From NCBI RefSeq assembly GCF_900128505.1, contig NZ_LT669941.1:3766728-3830727 (forward strand): 64,000 nt of DNA, read 5' to 3'. Within the stretch, counting starts at the first letter, position 1. Each line of letters begins with the position of its first letter. This document shows positions 27,581 to 35,947 of this stretch, one piece after another. Origin of the DNA: Parabacteroides timonensis (lineage in GTDB: Bacteria > Bacteroidota > Bacteroidia > Bacteroidales > Tannerellaceae). Under the pieces are notes generated by a model, which made no database searches, was not told the origin of the DNA, and was given only the letters and a program-made list of their open reading frames with translations. The translations under genes were made by a program, and so were the position numbers.

Positions 27581-27786
27581 CGTTATTTTCTATTAGAATT
27601 CTCTATTAGTATTAGCTTTCATTTCTTATTAAGCAGATAGACAAATATATACCTTCGCAGCTAAAGCTACCGGCCAGACTTGAAAACATTCGCAAATTTC
27701 AACTATTATGCAGCACCAAACAATCTCCATTTGTGGGATTCGATGTTCTATATTTAAGATTATCGCACGACAAGTCTAAATAGTTT

Positions 27787-27794
27787 TATATTTG
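27787..27794 (+). promoter_or_regulatory. Candidate -7 box of the AraC-type regulator
   Basis: TATATTTG matches TAnnTTTG exactly, 26 bases before the ATG. I see no TTG at the expected -33 distance, which would suit an activator-dependent or autoregulated promoter. Confidence 0.45.
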
Positions 27795-27820
27795 CACAAT
27801 CAAATAGTGGAGATAACAAC

Positions 27821-28666
27821 ATGGAAGACAACATTCCTAAATTCGACATTCCTTTGGATTTTATTGTCGGAGACAGCATTACGGGTGAAATATTAAATCA
27901 GTACGGTCGCTTCCCCTGCAAGATCAAAGCCGGTGTTTTTGTGCTTTGTGTACAGGGCAGTGTACAGGCCACCGTCAACCTGACAAAATTTATTATCAAA
28001 CCCAATGATTTCATTACGCTTCCTCCAGGATGTTTTATCCAGATACACGAAGTATCCGACGATGTCAAACTGTGTTTTGCCGGATTCTCTTCTACGTTTG
28101 TGAGTCATATCAACTATATCAAAACTATCACGAACTATCTGCCCGTTATCTTCGACAGTCCGGTCATGCCTTTACCGGAGCAGGTTTCCCTGTTATACCA
28201 GGAGGCTTTTTCATTGCTGATCAAGGCGTATTCTTTGCCTAAGACCATCGAGAATAAAGAGATTATCAAGGCGATCTTCACCATTTTCATGCAGGGAGTG
28301 ATCGAACTGTATAAACATCATACACCTTACAGCAATGCTCCGATGACACGCAACATGGAGATATGCCGTGAGTTCGTGCAGCTGGCAATGGAAAACTACA
28401 CGAAAGAGCATAGCGTTTCTTATTATGCCAAGAGGCTTAACATTACCTTGCAACATTTCTGCTATGTGATAAAGAAAGTCAGTGGTCGGACGGCGTTGGA
28501 AATCCTGAGCAATATCATCATCATGGATGCGAAGGCACAGCTTAAATCGACCGATATGCCGGTTAAGAAGATCGCATTCGCCCTGGGGTTCGACAACCTG
28601 TCGTTCTTCAATAAATATTTCAGACAACACGTGGGAATGACTCCCCAGGAATACAGGGAGAGCTAA
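27821..28666 (+). CDS. AraC-family transcriptional regulator
   Basis: The 281-residue protein has an N-terminal cupin-like ligand domain (ITLPPGCFIQIHEVSDDVKL) and a C-terminal pair of helix-turn-helix motifs: SVSYYAKRLNITLQHFCYVI near residue 199 and MPVKKIAFALGFDNLSFFNK near 245, ending in the AraC signature HVGMTPQEYRE. It is divergent from the radical SAM gene over 240 bases and is a candidate regulator of it. The stop codon overlaps the T-run of small RNA copy 3 transcribed from the other strand, so the two transcripts converge at that point. Confidence 0.93.
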   Translation: MEDNIPKFDIPLDFIVGDSITGEILNQYGRFPCKIKAGVFVLCVQGSVQATVNLTKFIIKPNDFITLPPGCFIQIHEVSDDVKLCFAGFSSTFVSHINYIKTITNYLPVIFDSPVMPLPEQVSLLYQEAFSLLIKAYSLPKTIENKEIIKAIFTIFMQGVIELYKHHTPYSNAPMTRNMEICREFVQLAMENYTKEHSVSYYAKRLNITLQHFCYVIKKVSGRTALEILSNIIIMDAKAQLKSTDMPVKKIAFALGFDNLSFFNKYFRQHVGMTPQEYRES

Positions 28667-28776
28667 AAAAGGGATATGCCGAATGCAAACCCCTATAAAC
28701 AATTAAAGCCTGTCTCACGACAAGCCCTAACCAACTTTGTTAACCTTAAATCTAATACTATTATGAAAAAACCACA
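28665..28776 (-). ncRNA. Small RNA family, copy 3
   Basis: Same design on the minus strand: promoter, conserved 5' segment with hairpin GCTTGTC-GTGA-GACAGGC, TTTATAGGGG, then a terminator stem GGGGTTTGC-ATTCG-GCATATCCC (one T-T mismatch) followed by TTTTTT. The T-run overlaps the araC stop codon at 28664-28666. No minus-strand gene follows, so this copy cannot be a leader, which argues that the whole family are independent RNAs. Upstream, the frd operon terminator at 28905-28940 isolates it from read-through. Confidence 0.78.
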
Positions 28777-28779
28777 GTA

Positions 28780-28809
28780 CAAAGATACGGGTATTCTCCA
28801 ACTTGTCAA
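28780..28809 (-). promoter_or_regulatory. Promoter of small RNA copy 3
   Basis: On the minus strand TTGACA is followed 19 bases after the TTG by TATCTTTG, an exact consensus match and the same arrangement as in the other two copies. Confidence 0.8.
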
Positions 28810-28904
28810 TAGTTAAAATGCTAATTAGTGTTGTACAGCACATAAGAAAGGCTAACAAGATTCAAGATATTTATTATTAGATTTCGAAATGTTAAAATGA
28901 AGGC

Positions 28905-28940
28905 AAAAAGAGAGAGGCGCTGCATAAAGCAACGCCTCTC
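28905..28940 (-). terminator. Terminator of the frdCAB operon
   Basis: On the minus strand GAGAGGCGTTGC pairs with GCAGCGCCTCTC (one wobble) around the loop TTTAT, followed by TCTTTTT. It sits 26 bases after the frdB stop. Confidence 0.88.
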
Positions 28941-28965
28941 AAGCTATACATTATATATATGTATA

Positions 28966-29721
28966 TTAGTCTTGTAATTTAGCAGCAATAAATTCGCGGT
29001 TCAGGCGAGCGATGTTGCTGACAGAGATATTCTTCGGACATTCCATTTCGCAAGCGCGAGTGTTGGTACAGTTACCGAAGCCCAGTTCGTCCATCTTGGC
29101 AACCATTGCTTTTGCACGGCGGGTTGCTTCGACCTTACCCTGAGGCAACAGAGCCAACTGGCTAACCTTTGCAGAAACGAACAGCATAGCCGAACCGTTC
29201 TTACAAGCAGCAGCACAAGCACCACAACCGATACATGCAGCAGCATCCATAGCCATTTCAGCATCTGCACGAGGGATAGGAATTGCATTTGCATCAGGCA
29301 CACCACCTGTGTTCACTGATACGAAACCACCTGCCTGGATAATTTTATCGTAAGCATAACGGTCTACCATCAAGTCGCGGATTACCGGGAAACCGGCAGA
29401 ACGCCACGGTTCGATCGTGATTGTTTCGCCATCGTTGAAACGGCGCATGTACAGCTGGCAGGTAGTAGCACCTGTTGCCGGTCCGTGCGGATGTCCGTTT
29501 ACATACAATGAACACATACCGCAGATACCTTCACGACAGTCGTGGTCGAAGACGATCGGCTCTTTACCTTCACTGACCAAACGTTCATTCAAAATGTCTA
29601 ACATTTCCAGGAAAGAAACACTCTGATTGATTTTGTCTATTTGGTAAGTCTCAAATTGTCCTTTATCTTTCGGACTTTTCTGACGCCAAACTTTAAGTGT
29701 TACTTTTATATCTTTATCCAT
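28966..29721 (-). CDS. frdB: Fumarate reductase/succinate dehydrogenase iron-sulfur subunit
   Basis: The 251-residue subunit passes electrons between the quinone site and the flavin subunit. The N-terminal ferredoxin domain has the 2Fe-2S Cys set (CREGICGMC and a later Cys near residue 87). The C-terminal domain carries CIGCGACAAAC and CTNTRACEMECPK, the ligands for the 4Fe-4S and 3Fe-4S centres. It is the last gene of frdC-frdA-frdB, 27 bases after frdA. In Bacteroides the enzyme mainly reduces fumarate to succinate during fermentation; whether it also runs in reverse here is not decided by sequence. Confidence 0.96.
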   Translation of the reverse strand: MDKDIKVTLKVWRQKSPKDKGQFETYQIDKINQSVSFLEMLDILNERLVSEGKEPIVFDHDCREGICGMCSLYVNGHPHGPATGATTCQLYMRRFNDGETITIEPWRSAGFPVIRDLMVDRYAYDKIIQAGGFVSVNTGGVPDANAIPIPRADAEMAMDAAACIGCGACAAACKNGSAMLFVSAKVSQLALLPQGKVEATRRAKAMVAKMDELGFGNCTNTRACEMECPKNISVSNIARLNREFIAAKLQD

Positions 29722-29748
29722 GATTCTAATTTTTGTGATTGATGATTA

Positions 29749-31692
29749 TTACTTCTTGTAGTTACGTGTTTGAGGAACAACGAACTGATAGTTCAAATCT
29801 TCCTTCAGCATAACCGGGTCTTTGTCTTCACCCTGGTATTCCCAACAAGATACGTACATGAACTTATCGTCATGACGCAGGGCTTCGCCTTCCTCGGTCT
29901 GGTGCTCTGTACGGAAGTGTCCTCCACAAGATTCGGCACGATCCAACGCATCGTGTGCCATCAATGTACCAATCTCAATAAAGTCAGCCAAACGCAATGC
30001 TTTATCCAACTCTACGTTCAGGTTATCGGCTTCTCCCGGGATATATACATTACTCCAAAACTCTTTCTTCAGGTCTTTCAACATCTGGATCGCTTCCTGC
30101 AAACCTTTTGCATCACGTGCCATACCTACGTGTTCCCACATAATATGACCCAGTTTCTTATGGATAGAATCTACCGACTCTTTACCCTTGATACTCATCA
30201 ATTTCTTGATACGGTCTTTGATACCCTTTTCAGCTTCTGCAAACTCAGGCAGGTCGGTGCTGAAACGCGGAACCTGGATCTGATCTGACAGATAGTTCTG
30301 GATTGTATAAGGCAATACAAAGTAGCCATCGGCCAATCCCTGCATCAACGCAGAAGCACCCAGACGGTTAGCTCCGTGGTCAGAGAAGTTAGCTTCACCG
30401 ATAGCGAACAGACCCGGAATAGAAGTCATCAATTCATAGTCAACCCACAGACCACCCATCGAGTAGTGCAATGCAGGATAAATCATCATTGGAGTTTCAT
30501 ATGGATCGTCGTTGGTAATTTCTTCGTACATGTCGAACAAGTTACCATATTTAGCTTTCACAACATCCTTACCCAGACGGTTGATAGCGTCAGAGAAATC
30601 AAGGAATACGGCCAAACCTGTGTTGTTCACACCGAAGCCGGCGTCGCAACGTTCTTTAGCAGCACGTGAAGCCACGTCACGAGGAACCAGGTTACCGAAT
30701 GCCGGGTAACGGCGTTCCAGATAGTAGTCGCGGTCTGCTTCAGGAATATCTTTACCTTTCTTTGTTCCGGCCTGCAATGCTTTAGCATCTTCCAGTTTCT
30801 TCGGAACCCAGATACGACCGTCGTTACGCAATGATTCAGACATCAAAGTCAACTTAGACTGATAGTCACCTTTCACCGGTACGCAAGTCGGATGGATCTG
30901 CACCATACAAGGGTTAGCGAAATAAGCACCTTTCTTGTAGCACTGCCATGCAGCAGAACCATTGGAAGCCATAGCGTTAGTAGACAAGAAGAATGTATTT
31001 ACATAACCACCTGTTGCAACAACTACGGCGTGAGCAGAGAAACGTTCGATCTTACCGGTGATCAGGTTACGGGCAATGATACCGCGAGCGCGGCCATCCA
31101 CCTTAACAACGTCCAGCATTTCGTGACGAGTGTACATCTTTACTTTGTTCAAACCGATCATACGGCTCAAAGCAGAGTAAGCACCCAATAACAACTGCTG
31201 TCCGGTCTGACCGCGAGCATAGAACGTACGGGATACCTGAGCACCACCGAATGAACGGTTATCCAGCAGACCACCGTATTCGCGAGCGAAAGGAACACCC
31301 TGTGCCACGCACTGGTCGATAATAGAGTTTGACACTTCAGCCAGACGATAAACGTTTGCTTCGCGGGCACGGTAGTCACCACCTTTAATTGTATCGTAGA
31401 ACAGACGGTAAACCGAGTCACCATCATTCTGATAATTCTTTGCAGCATTGATACCACCCTGTGCAGCGATAGAGTGTGCACGACGGGGAGAATCCTGAAT
31501 ACAGAAATTCAATACATTGAATCCCATTTCAGCCAAAGAGGCAGCAGCAGAAGCACCGGCCAGACCAGTACCAACTACAATTACGTCCAAGCGACGTTTG
31601 TTTGCGGGATTCACCAGTTTCTGATGATCTTTATAATTTTTCCACTTCTCAGCCAACGGGCCCTGAGGGATTTTAGAATCTATCTGAGTCAT
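29749..31692 (-). CDS. frdA: Fumarate reductase/succinate dehydrogenase flavoprotein subunit
   Basis: The 647-residue catalytic subunit interconverts fumarate and succinate at a covalently bound FAD. The dinucleotide-binding motif GTGLAGASAAASLAEMG lies near residue 41; the FAD-linking His is in RRAHSIAAQGGINAAKN. Active-site segments such as MVQIHPTC and the C-terminal GEANFSDHGANRLGASALMQ are present. Length and the lack of a fourth membrane gene fit the B-type (epsilonproteobacterial/Bacteroidetes) complex with a single di-haem cytochrome b. Gene order is frdC-frdA-frdB, with 31 bases between frdC and frdA. Confidence 0.96.
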   Translation of the reverse strand: MTQIDSKIPQGPLAEKWKNYKDHQKLVNPANKRRLDVIVVGTGLAGASAAASLAEMGFNVLNFCIQDSPRRAHSIAAQGGINAAKNYQNDGDSVYRLFYDTIKGGDYRAREANVYRLAEVSNSIIDQCVAQGVPFAREYGGLLDNRSFGGAQVSRTFYARGQTGQQLLLGAYSALSRMIGLNKVKMYTRHEMLDVVKVDGRARGIIARNLITGKIERFSAHAVVVATGGYVNTFFLSTNAMASNGSAAWQCYKKGAYFANPCMVQIHPTCVPVKGDYQSKLTLMSESLRNDGRIWVPKKLEDAKALQAGTKKGKDIPEADRDYYLERRYPAFGNLVPRDVASRAAKERCDAGFGVNNTGLAVFLDFSDAINRLGKDVVKAKYGNLFDMYEEITNDDPYETPMMIYPALHYSMGGLWVDYELMTSIPGLFAIGEANFSDHGANRLGASALMQGLADGYFVLPYTIQNYLSDQIQVPRFSTDLPEFAEAEKGIKDRIKKLMSIKGKESVDSIHKKLGHIMWEHVGMARDAKGLQEAIQMLKDLKKEFWSNVYIPGEADNLNVELDKALRLADFIEIGTLMAHDALDRAESCGGHFRTEHQTEEGEALRHDDKFMYVSCWEYQGEDKDPVMLKEDLNYQFVVPQTRNYKK

Positions 31693-31723
31693 AATGATTT
31701 ATTTTCAATTGTTACACCTTAAA

Positions 31724-32449
31724 TTAATGTCCTGCACAAACAGCTACATAATCACCGCCTACACCATTCAGGTAGAATACGATAGTAATAATAGCAAAGA
31801 TCACGCAAATAGCAGTTGCTACGATCTTTGAAATGCAGATCCAACGGTTCATCCAGATTGTGTTGTTCCAACCGATTGTCTGGATAGCGCTCCAGAAACC
31901 ATGAGTCAGGTGGAACCACAAAGCTACATACCATACCAGGTAAAGAACTGTGTTCAGGATATTACCCTGGAAGTAGTAGTTGATAAACGCTGCACCGTCC
32001 TGAGGAGATACGGTAGTCGTTCCGTCGCAAAGAGTTACCATGTGATTGCCCATAAGTTCGGCGAACATCATCTTATACCAGAACTGGCTGAAGTGCAACA
32101 CCAGGAACAGGACAATGATAATGCCCAGTACCAGCATGTTCTGAGATGCCCATTCTACACCTTTCGGACGAGCGTTGATTGCATAACGGTCGTTACCGCG
32201 AGCCTTACGGTTCTGGAGTGTAAGAAGAACTGCATACACAAAGTGAATCACAACGCCTGCTGCCAACACCAATGTTGCTGCAACGGCATACCAATTAGCT
32301 CCCAACAATGAGCAAATCATGTTATAGGCTTCTCCCGAGAAAGCAGCCGCCACATTCATTGACAAGTGGAACAATAAGAACAAAACAAGAAAAAGCCCTG
32401 TAATACTCATTATCAGCTTTTTCCCGATAGAAGAATTAAGTAACCACAT
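31724..32449 (-). CDS. frdC: Fumarate reductase/succinate dehydrogenase cytochrome b subunit
   Basis: The 241-residue membrane anchor has five helices: residues 9-33 (IGKKLIMSITGLFLVLFLLF), near 53-78, 100-120, 160-183 and 205-230. Candidate haem-ligating His include those in LLFHLSMN, VVIHFVYA, FLVLHFSQF and FHLTHGFWS, the layout of the B-type subunit with two b haems. It is the first gene of the operon; the promoter is at 32514-32544. Confidence 0.94.
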   Translation of the reverse strand: MWLLNSSIGKKLIMSITGLFLVLFLLFHLSMNVAAAFSGEAYNMICSLLGANWYAVAATLVLAAGVVIHFVYAVLLTLQNRKARGNDRYAINARPKGVEWASQNMLVLGIIIVLFLVLHFSQFWYKMMFAELMGNHMVTLCDGTTTVSPQDGAAFINYYFQGNILNTVLYLVWYVALWFHLTHGFWSAIQTIGWNNTIWMNRWICISKIVATAICVIFAIITIVFYLNGVGGDYVAVCAGH

Positions 32450-32513
32450 AAGATAATAATTTAAGTTATTTAATTGTTTTTAAAGATTCGTTTCAACTAG
32501 CTTAATTGTCACG

Positions 32514-32544
32514 CAAAGGTATGCTAAATACACGTATCACGCAA
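32514..32544 (-). promoter_or_regulatory. Promoter of frdCAB
   Basis: On the minus strand a TTG is followed after 20 bases by TACCTTTG, matching the Bacteroidetes consensus, 65 bases upstream of frdC. The 5' untranslated region is therefore about 60 bases. Confidence 0.75.
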
Positions 32545-32688
32545 ACGATTAAAGAAATATTTCGCCAATTCAAGCCATGCATTTCGGTCGAAAGAAGTCC
32601 CGCATGATCAGCCTTGCAATAATTAACATGCATATTCCGTTTTATTTCAATAAATAATCTATTTTCGCCGGACAATTAACGACTATGC

Positions 32689-34086
32689 ATGTTACATCAT
32701 AAAATACTGTGCCTCATAGCTGTCACGCTCTATACCTGCACTATTTCTGCTCAGCGGAACGATAGTGTAACAACCATGTACACAGGAGATAAATTTGAAA
32801 AGACTTATAATAAAATATCAGAGAATAAGGCCTTTCAAATGCTGCGCATACCGGTACCTTTATTTGCTATATCGGCATTGACTTACAGTCAGGGAAACAA
32901 GTTCCGGACCATGCGAAACACCTATGTACCGAACTTCCGGTATCATTACGACGATTTCCTGCAATATGCACCTTTAGCTGCCGTAATCGGTATGAAATTG
33001 GGAGGTGTAGAAAGTCGGAGTTCATGGGGACGGATGTTAGCATCGGACGCTTTATCTACAACCATCATGGCTCTCACGGTAAACAGCCTGAAATATTCCA
33101 TCAATCGCACACGGCCAGACGGCTCGGCCAACAATTCCTTTCCTTCCGGACATACGGCCACGGCATTTATGGCTGCAACCATCATGCACAGGGAATACGG
33201 ACTCACCCGTAGCCCACTATACAGTATCGGTGGATACACGGTTGCTACTGCTACCGCTTTCAGCCGGCAGTTAAACAACCGTCACTGGCTAAGCGATGTA
33301 TTGGCTGGTGCCGGCATCGGAATATTATCCACTGAACTAGGTTATTTTCTCGGCGACCTGATATTTAAGGACAAAGGGCTTAACCTGCCTGATAAGATCA
33401 GAGAGACCGCTCCCAAAGGCGGACGACCGTCGTTTCTTGAATACAGTGTGGGATACAGTATTATAAACGGAAGTATCGAAATAGGAAAACATATCCGGCT
33501 TACTTCGCCGGGGGCTACCCACATCAGTGTAAAAGGAGGATATTTCTTCAATCCTTATATTGGCATCGGTGCCGAAATCACGGCCCTTACCAGTCCAATG
33601 GCCTTCGATATGTCATTATATAACGGATCTTCTCCTTCTGAAAATTATAATATCGTACGGGTTCATGCCGATCCGACAGGTGTATTTTCATTTACCGGTG
33701 GTCCCTATTTCTCTTTACCTGTAGCTGGCAAACTGCTATTAGGCACTAAGTTTCAAACCGGCTACTCCCACTTTCTAGGAAATGAAGTCGAAATGGATAT
33801 ACAAGAGAAAAAAAGTCCCTACACGATTAAAAAAGATATTGCTTTTATGAAAGGTAAAAGCAGCAACGGACTCATCATGCGCACAGGTATTTCAGCAACG
33901 GGTATTATCAACCGGAATCTGGGAATTCGTATGTATGTGGATTACGATTATACTTTCCTGAACGCTCCTTACCAGATATTATCTAATCCGGGAGAAGAAA
34001 AGCCGGTATATGGCGATCTCCATTACAGCAAACATAAGATGCATTACTTTACGATCGGGGCTGCTGTAACCGCTTTATTCTGGTAA
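32689..34086 (+). CDS. PAP2-family phosphatase fused to a C-terminal beta-rich domain
   Basis: The 465-residue protein has a signal peptide and an acid phosphatase/PAP2 domain with all three signature motifs: KYSINRTRP (135-143), PSGH (152-155) and SRQLNNRHWLSD (192-203, with His199 and Asp203). These hydrolyse phosphate esters, typically undecaprenyl pyrophosphate, phosphatidate or lipid A phosphate, on the periplasmic side. Residues from about 230 to the end are not PAP2: alternating aromatic strands (HISVKGGYFFNPYIGIGAEI, GIRMYVDYDYTF) and an aromatic terminus suggest an outer membrane beta-barrel or barrel-like lid. Substrate is unknown. No partner gene is contiguous; frdC is divergent. 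Confidence 0.85.
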   Translation: MLHHKILCLIAVTLYTCTISAQRNDSVTTMYTGDKFEKTYNKISENKAFQMLRIPVPLFAISALTYSQGNKFRTMRNTYVPNFRYHYDDFLQYAPLAAVIGMKLGGVESRSSWGRMLASDALSTTIMALTVNSLKYSINRTRPDGSANNSFPSGHTATAFMAATIMHREYGLTRSPLYSIGGYTVATATAFSRQLNNRHWLSDVLAGAGIGILSTELGYFLGDLIFKDKGLNLPDKIRETAPKGGRPSFLEYSVGYSIINGSIEIGKHIRLTSPGATHISVKGGYFFNPYIGIGAEITALTSPMAFDMSLYNGSSPSENYNIVRVHADPTGVFSFTGGPYFSLPVAGKLLLGTKFQTGYSHFLGNEVEMDIQEKKSPYTIKKDIAFMKGKSSNGLIMRTGISATGIINRNLGIRMYVDYDYTFLNAPYQILSNPGEEKPVYGDLHYSKHKMHYFTIGAAVTALFW

Positions 34087-34183
34087 AAGCGACTGTTCAC
34101 ACAGAGCCAACAAATTGTCTACATGCAACAATATTTATCAATAAGCCCATGAAATACTAATAAATACGAAACATACGAAGTTT

Positions 34184-34223
34184 TTACGACAACTTCGTAA
34201 TATCATTTACGAACATTTCGTAT
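34184..34223 (+). promoter_or_regulatory. Two 17-base palindromic operators in the TlpA-like gene promoter
   Basis: TTACGACAACTTCGTAA (34184-34200) and TTACGAACATTTCGTAT (34207-34223) both fit TTACGA-N5-TCGTAA, with centres 23 bases apart (about two helical turns). The second overlaps the -7 box TATGTTTG at 34221-34228 and the first covers the -33 region, so a bound protein should block transcription. Two further half-sites (TACGAA at 34165 and 34174) lie just upstream. The same palindrome occurs before the gene at 44573. The half-site resembles those of BlaI/MecI-type repressors, but no such gene is in the window. Confidence 0.7.
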
Positions 34224-34253
34224 GTTTGCTCCATAAACATAAAAGCAAGCACC

Positions 34254-35891
34254 ATGAAAACAAACGTATTTATCAGAAGCATCCTATGCTTACTACCGGC
34301 ATACCTGTTTCAACTAGTAAGTGCACAATTGCCCGTTGCCGAATATCAGCCGGGGATAGCTATCCTGACAGGTAAAATCAAGAACTTCAACCCCGAGCAG
34401 AACCTGGATATCCGTTGCTCAGCCCCCAACCTGATAATGATGCGAACCGATCCTATCTTTATACAACCGGACAGCACTGGAGATTTCCGTCAAAACGTCA
34501 CACTGAAATACACAACACAAGTTAGAGTCAAAATAGGAAAAGATTATCTGTACCTGCTAATGTCGCCCGATAACAAAGAATACCATTTGTCGATCGAAGC
34601 GAATGAACAAGGAGCCCAGATGCCTATTCGCATTTCCGGGCCGTACGCAGAGATCAACAACAGTTTCAACTTTAAGCTGAAACGACTGTCTACAAACATG
34701 TTCGTCCCCACAACCTGCGAACTCACCCCAGACCAGTATAAAGAGACATGCCTGCAAGACCTACTGAAAATAAATACGGAAAACAACAGTCTGCCGGATA
34801 TTAGTATGGATGCAAAAAAACTAATGGAGCTGACCAACGCTTTCGAATGCCTTGAGAATCTGAACCGCTGCAAATACGCAATGGTCTATTCCCGCATGCA
34901 GAAAGACAGTCTGCAACGCATGGAAGCGTTCGGACTTTACAAAGACTTCCGGTTACCTGACAACTATTTTGACTTCCTGAAAGAAATGCCTTTAAACGAT
35001 CCGGAAGCACTATTATGCTACAACTTCACTTCTGCAATTCCTTTCCCCGGCTATTACGATACTTACCAGGATGAAAACGGATACGAAAAATATATACTGG
35101 CAAACGCTCCGATGAGCCAGGAAGAAAAAGACTTGATCAATGATTATATTGATAAAAGATATCTCTCCGACAACTATCCCCACGTAAATGAAGTAATGAC
35201 TATCTGTATGAAATACCAGTACATCTTCCAGAAAAAACGGAAAGAAAACCTCGTTATACTGAAAGAACAGTTACCTCTACTGACCGGACAGGAACATCCG
35301 ATGATATCGGAATTTGCCGACATTCGGTTTGCACGCTTCCTGTTCATGGACTTCAAGCCTTTGACACCCGAATACGAAGAGTATTACAAAGAGGCTCTCA
35401 CAAGCCCTCTTTGTATCAACTTACTGAACGATGCCAACGAAAGCATGAAACCCAAAAAGAAAATACAACCTAAAACAGGTTTTATTTTACGCGACAATCC
35501 GGACTGCGCAGCCGATCAGATACTGGATGCTATTATCGAAAAGAATAAGGGGAAAATACAGCTTATCGACATGTGGGCTACCTGGTGCGTTGGTTGCCGG
35601 CAGACAATTAAAGAATACGAACCATTAAAGAAAGACTTCCCCGATGTCGCCTTCGTATACCTGACAAACGAAACATCCCCATTGGATCTGTGGAAAAAGC
35701 TGATCCCTGATATTGCAGGCGAACACTACCGCCTGGGCACCAAACAATGGGACTATCTATGGACCCGCTTCAAACTACAAGGTGTCCCCTACTACCTCAT
35801 CATCGATGAAAAAGGAGAGATTAAAGATCAATTCATTTACACTAACAAGAAAGAAGTACAGAAGAAATTAAGCGAATTAGTTAGCCAGTGA
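34254..35891 (+). CDS. TlpA-like thioredoxin-fold protein with long N-terminal domain
   Basis: A 545-residue exported protein (signal peptide ending near LVSA). Residues 25-400 form an unassigned region, beginning with a DUF4369-like beta domain and continuing as mostly helical sequence. The C-terminal 130 residues are an AhpC/TSA-TlpA thioredoxin domain with active-site Cys445 and Cys448 in MWATWCVGC and the cis-Pro in QGVPYYLIIDEKG. Such Bacteroidetes proteins act as periplasmic disulphide reductases or oxidases of unknown targets. The gene stands alone, and its promoter holds two palindromic operators, so it is probably repressed in the ground state. Confidence 0.87.
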   Translation: MKTNVFIRSILCLLPAYLFQLVSAQLPVAEYQPGIAILTGKIKNFNPEQNLDIRCSAPNLIMMRTDPIFIQPDSTGDFRQNVTLKYTTQVRVKIGKDYLYLLMSPDNKEYHLSIEANEQGAQMPIRISGPYAEINNSFNFKLKRLSTNMFVPTTCELTPDQYKETCLQDLLKINTENNSLPDISMDAKKLMELTNAFECLENLNRCKYAMVYSRMQKDSLQRMEAFGLYKDFRLPDNYFDFLKEMPLNDPEALLCYNFTSAIPFPGYYDTYQDENGYEKYILANAPMSQEEKDLINDYIDKRYLSDNYPHVNEVMTICMKYQYIFQKKRKENLVILKEQLPLLTGQEHPMISEFADIRFARFLFMDFKPLTPEYEEYYKEALTSPLCINLLNDANESMKPKKKIQPKTGFILRDNPDCAADQILDAIIEKNKGKIQLIDMWATWCVGCRQTIKEYEPLKKDFPDVAFVYLTNETSPLDLWKKLIPDIAGEHYRLGTKQWDYLWTRFKLQGVPYYLIIDEKGEIKDQFIYTNKKEVQKKLSELVSQ

Positions 35892-35947
35892 GTCAGAAGA
35901 ATTGAACTTTTTTAGCTATGTTTGCAAATGCATAATTAAAAAAGGCA

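Noticed and set aside
23008..28809. The three-copy element as an insertion sequence, MITE or CRISPR unit
   Set aside because: There are no terminal inverted repeats or target-site duplications that I can see, the copies are 2-3 kb apart rather than regularly spaced, and each contains a complete promoter and terminator.
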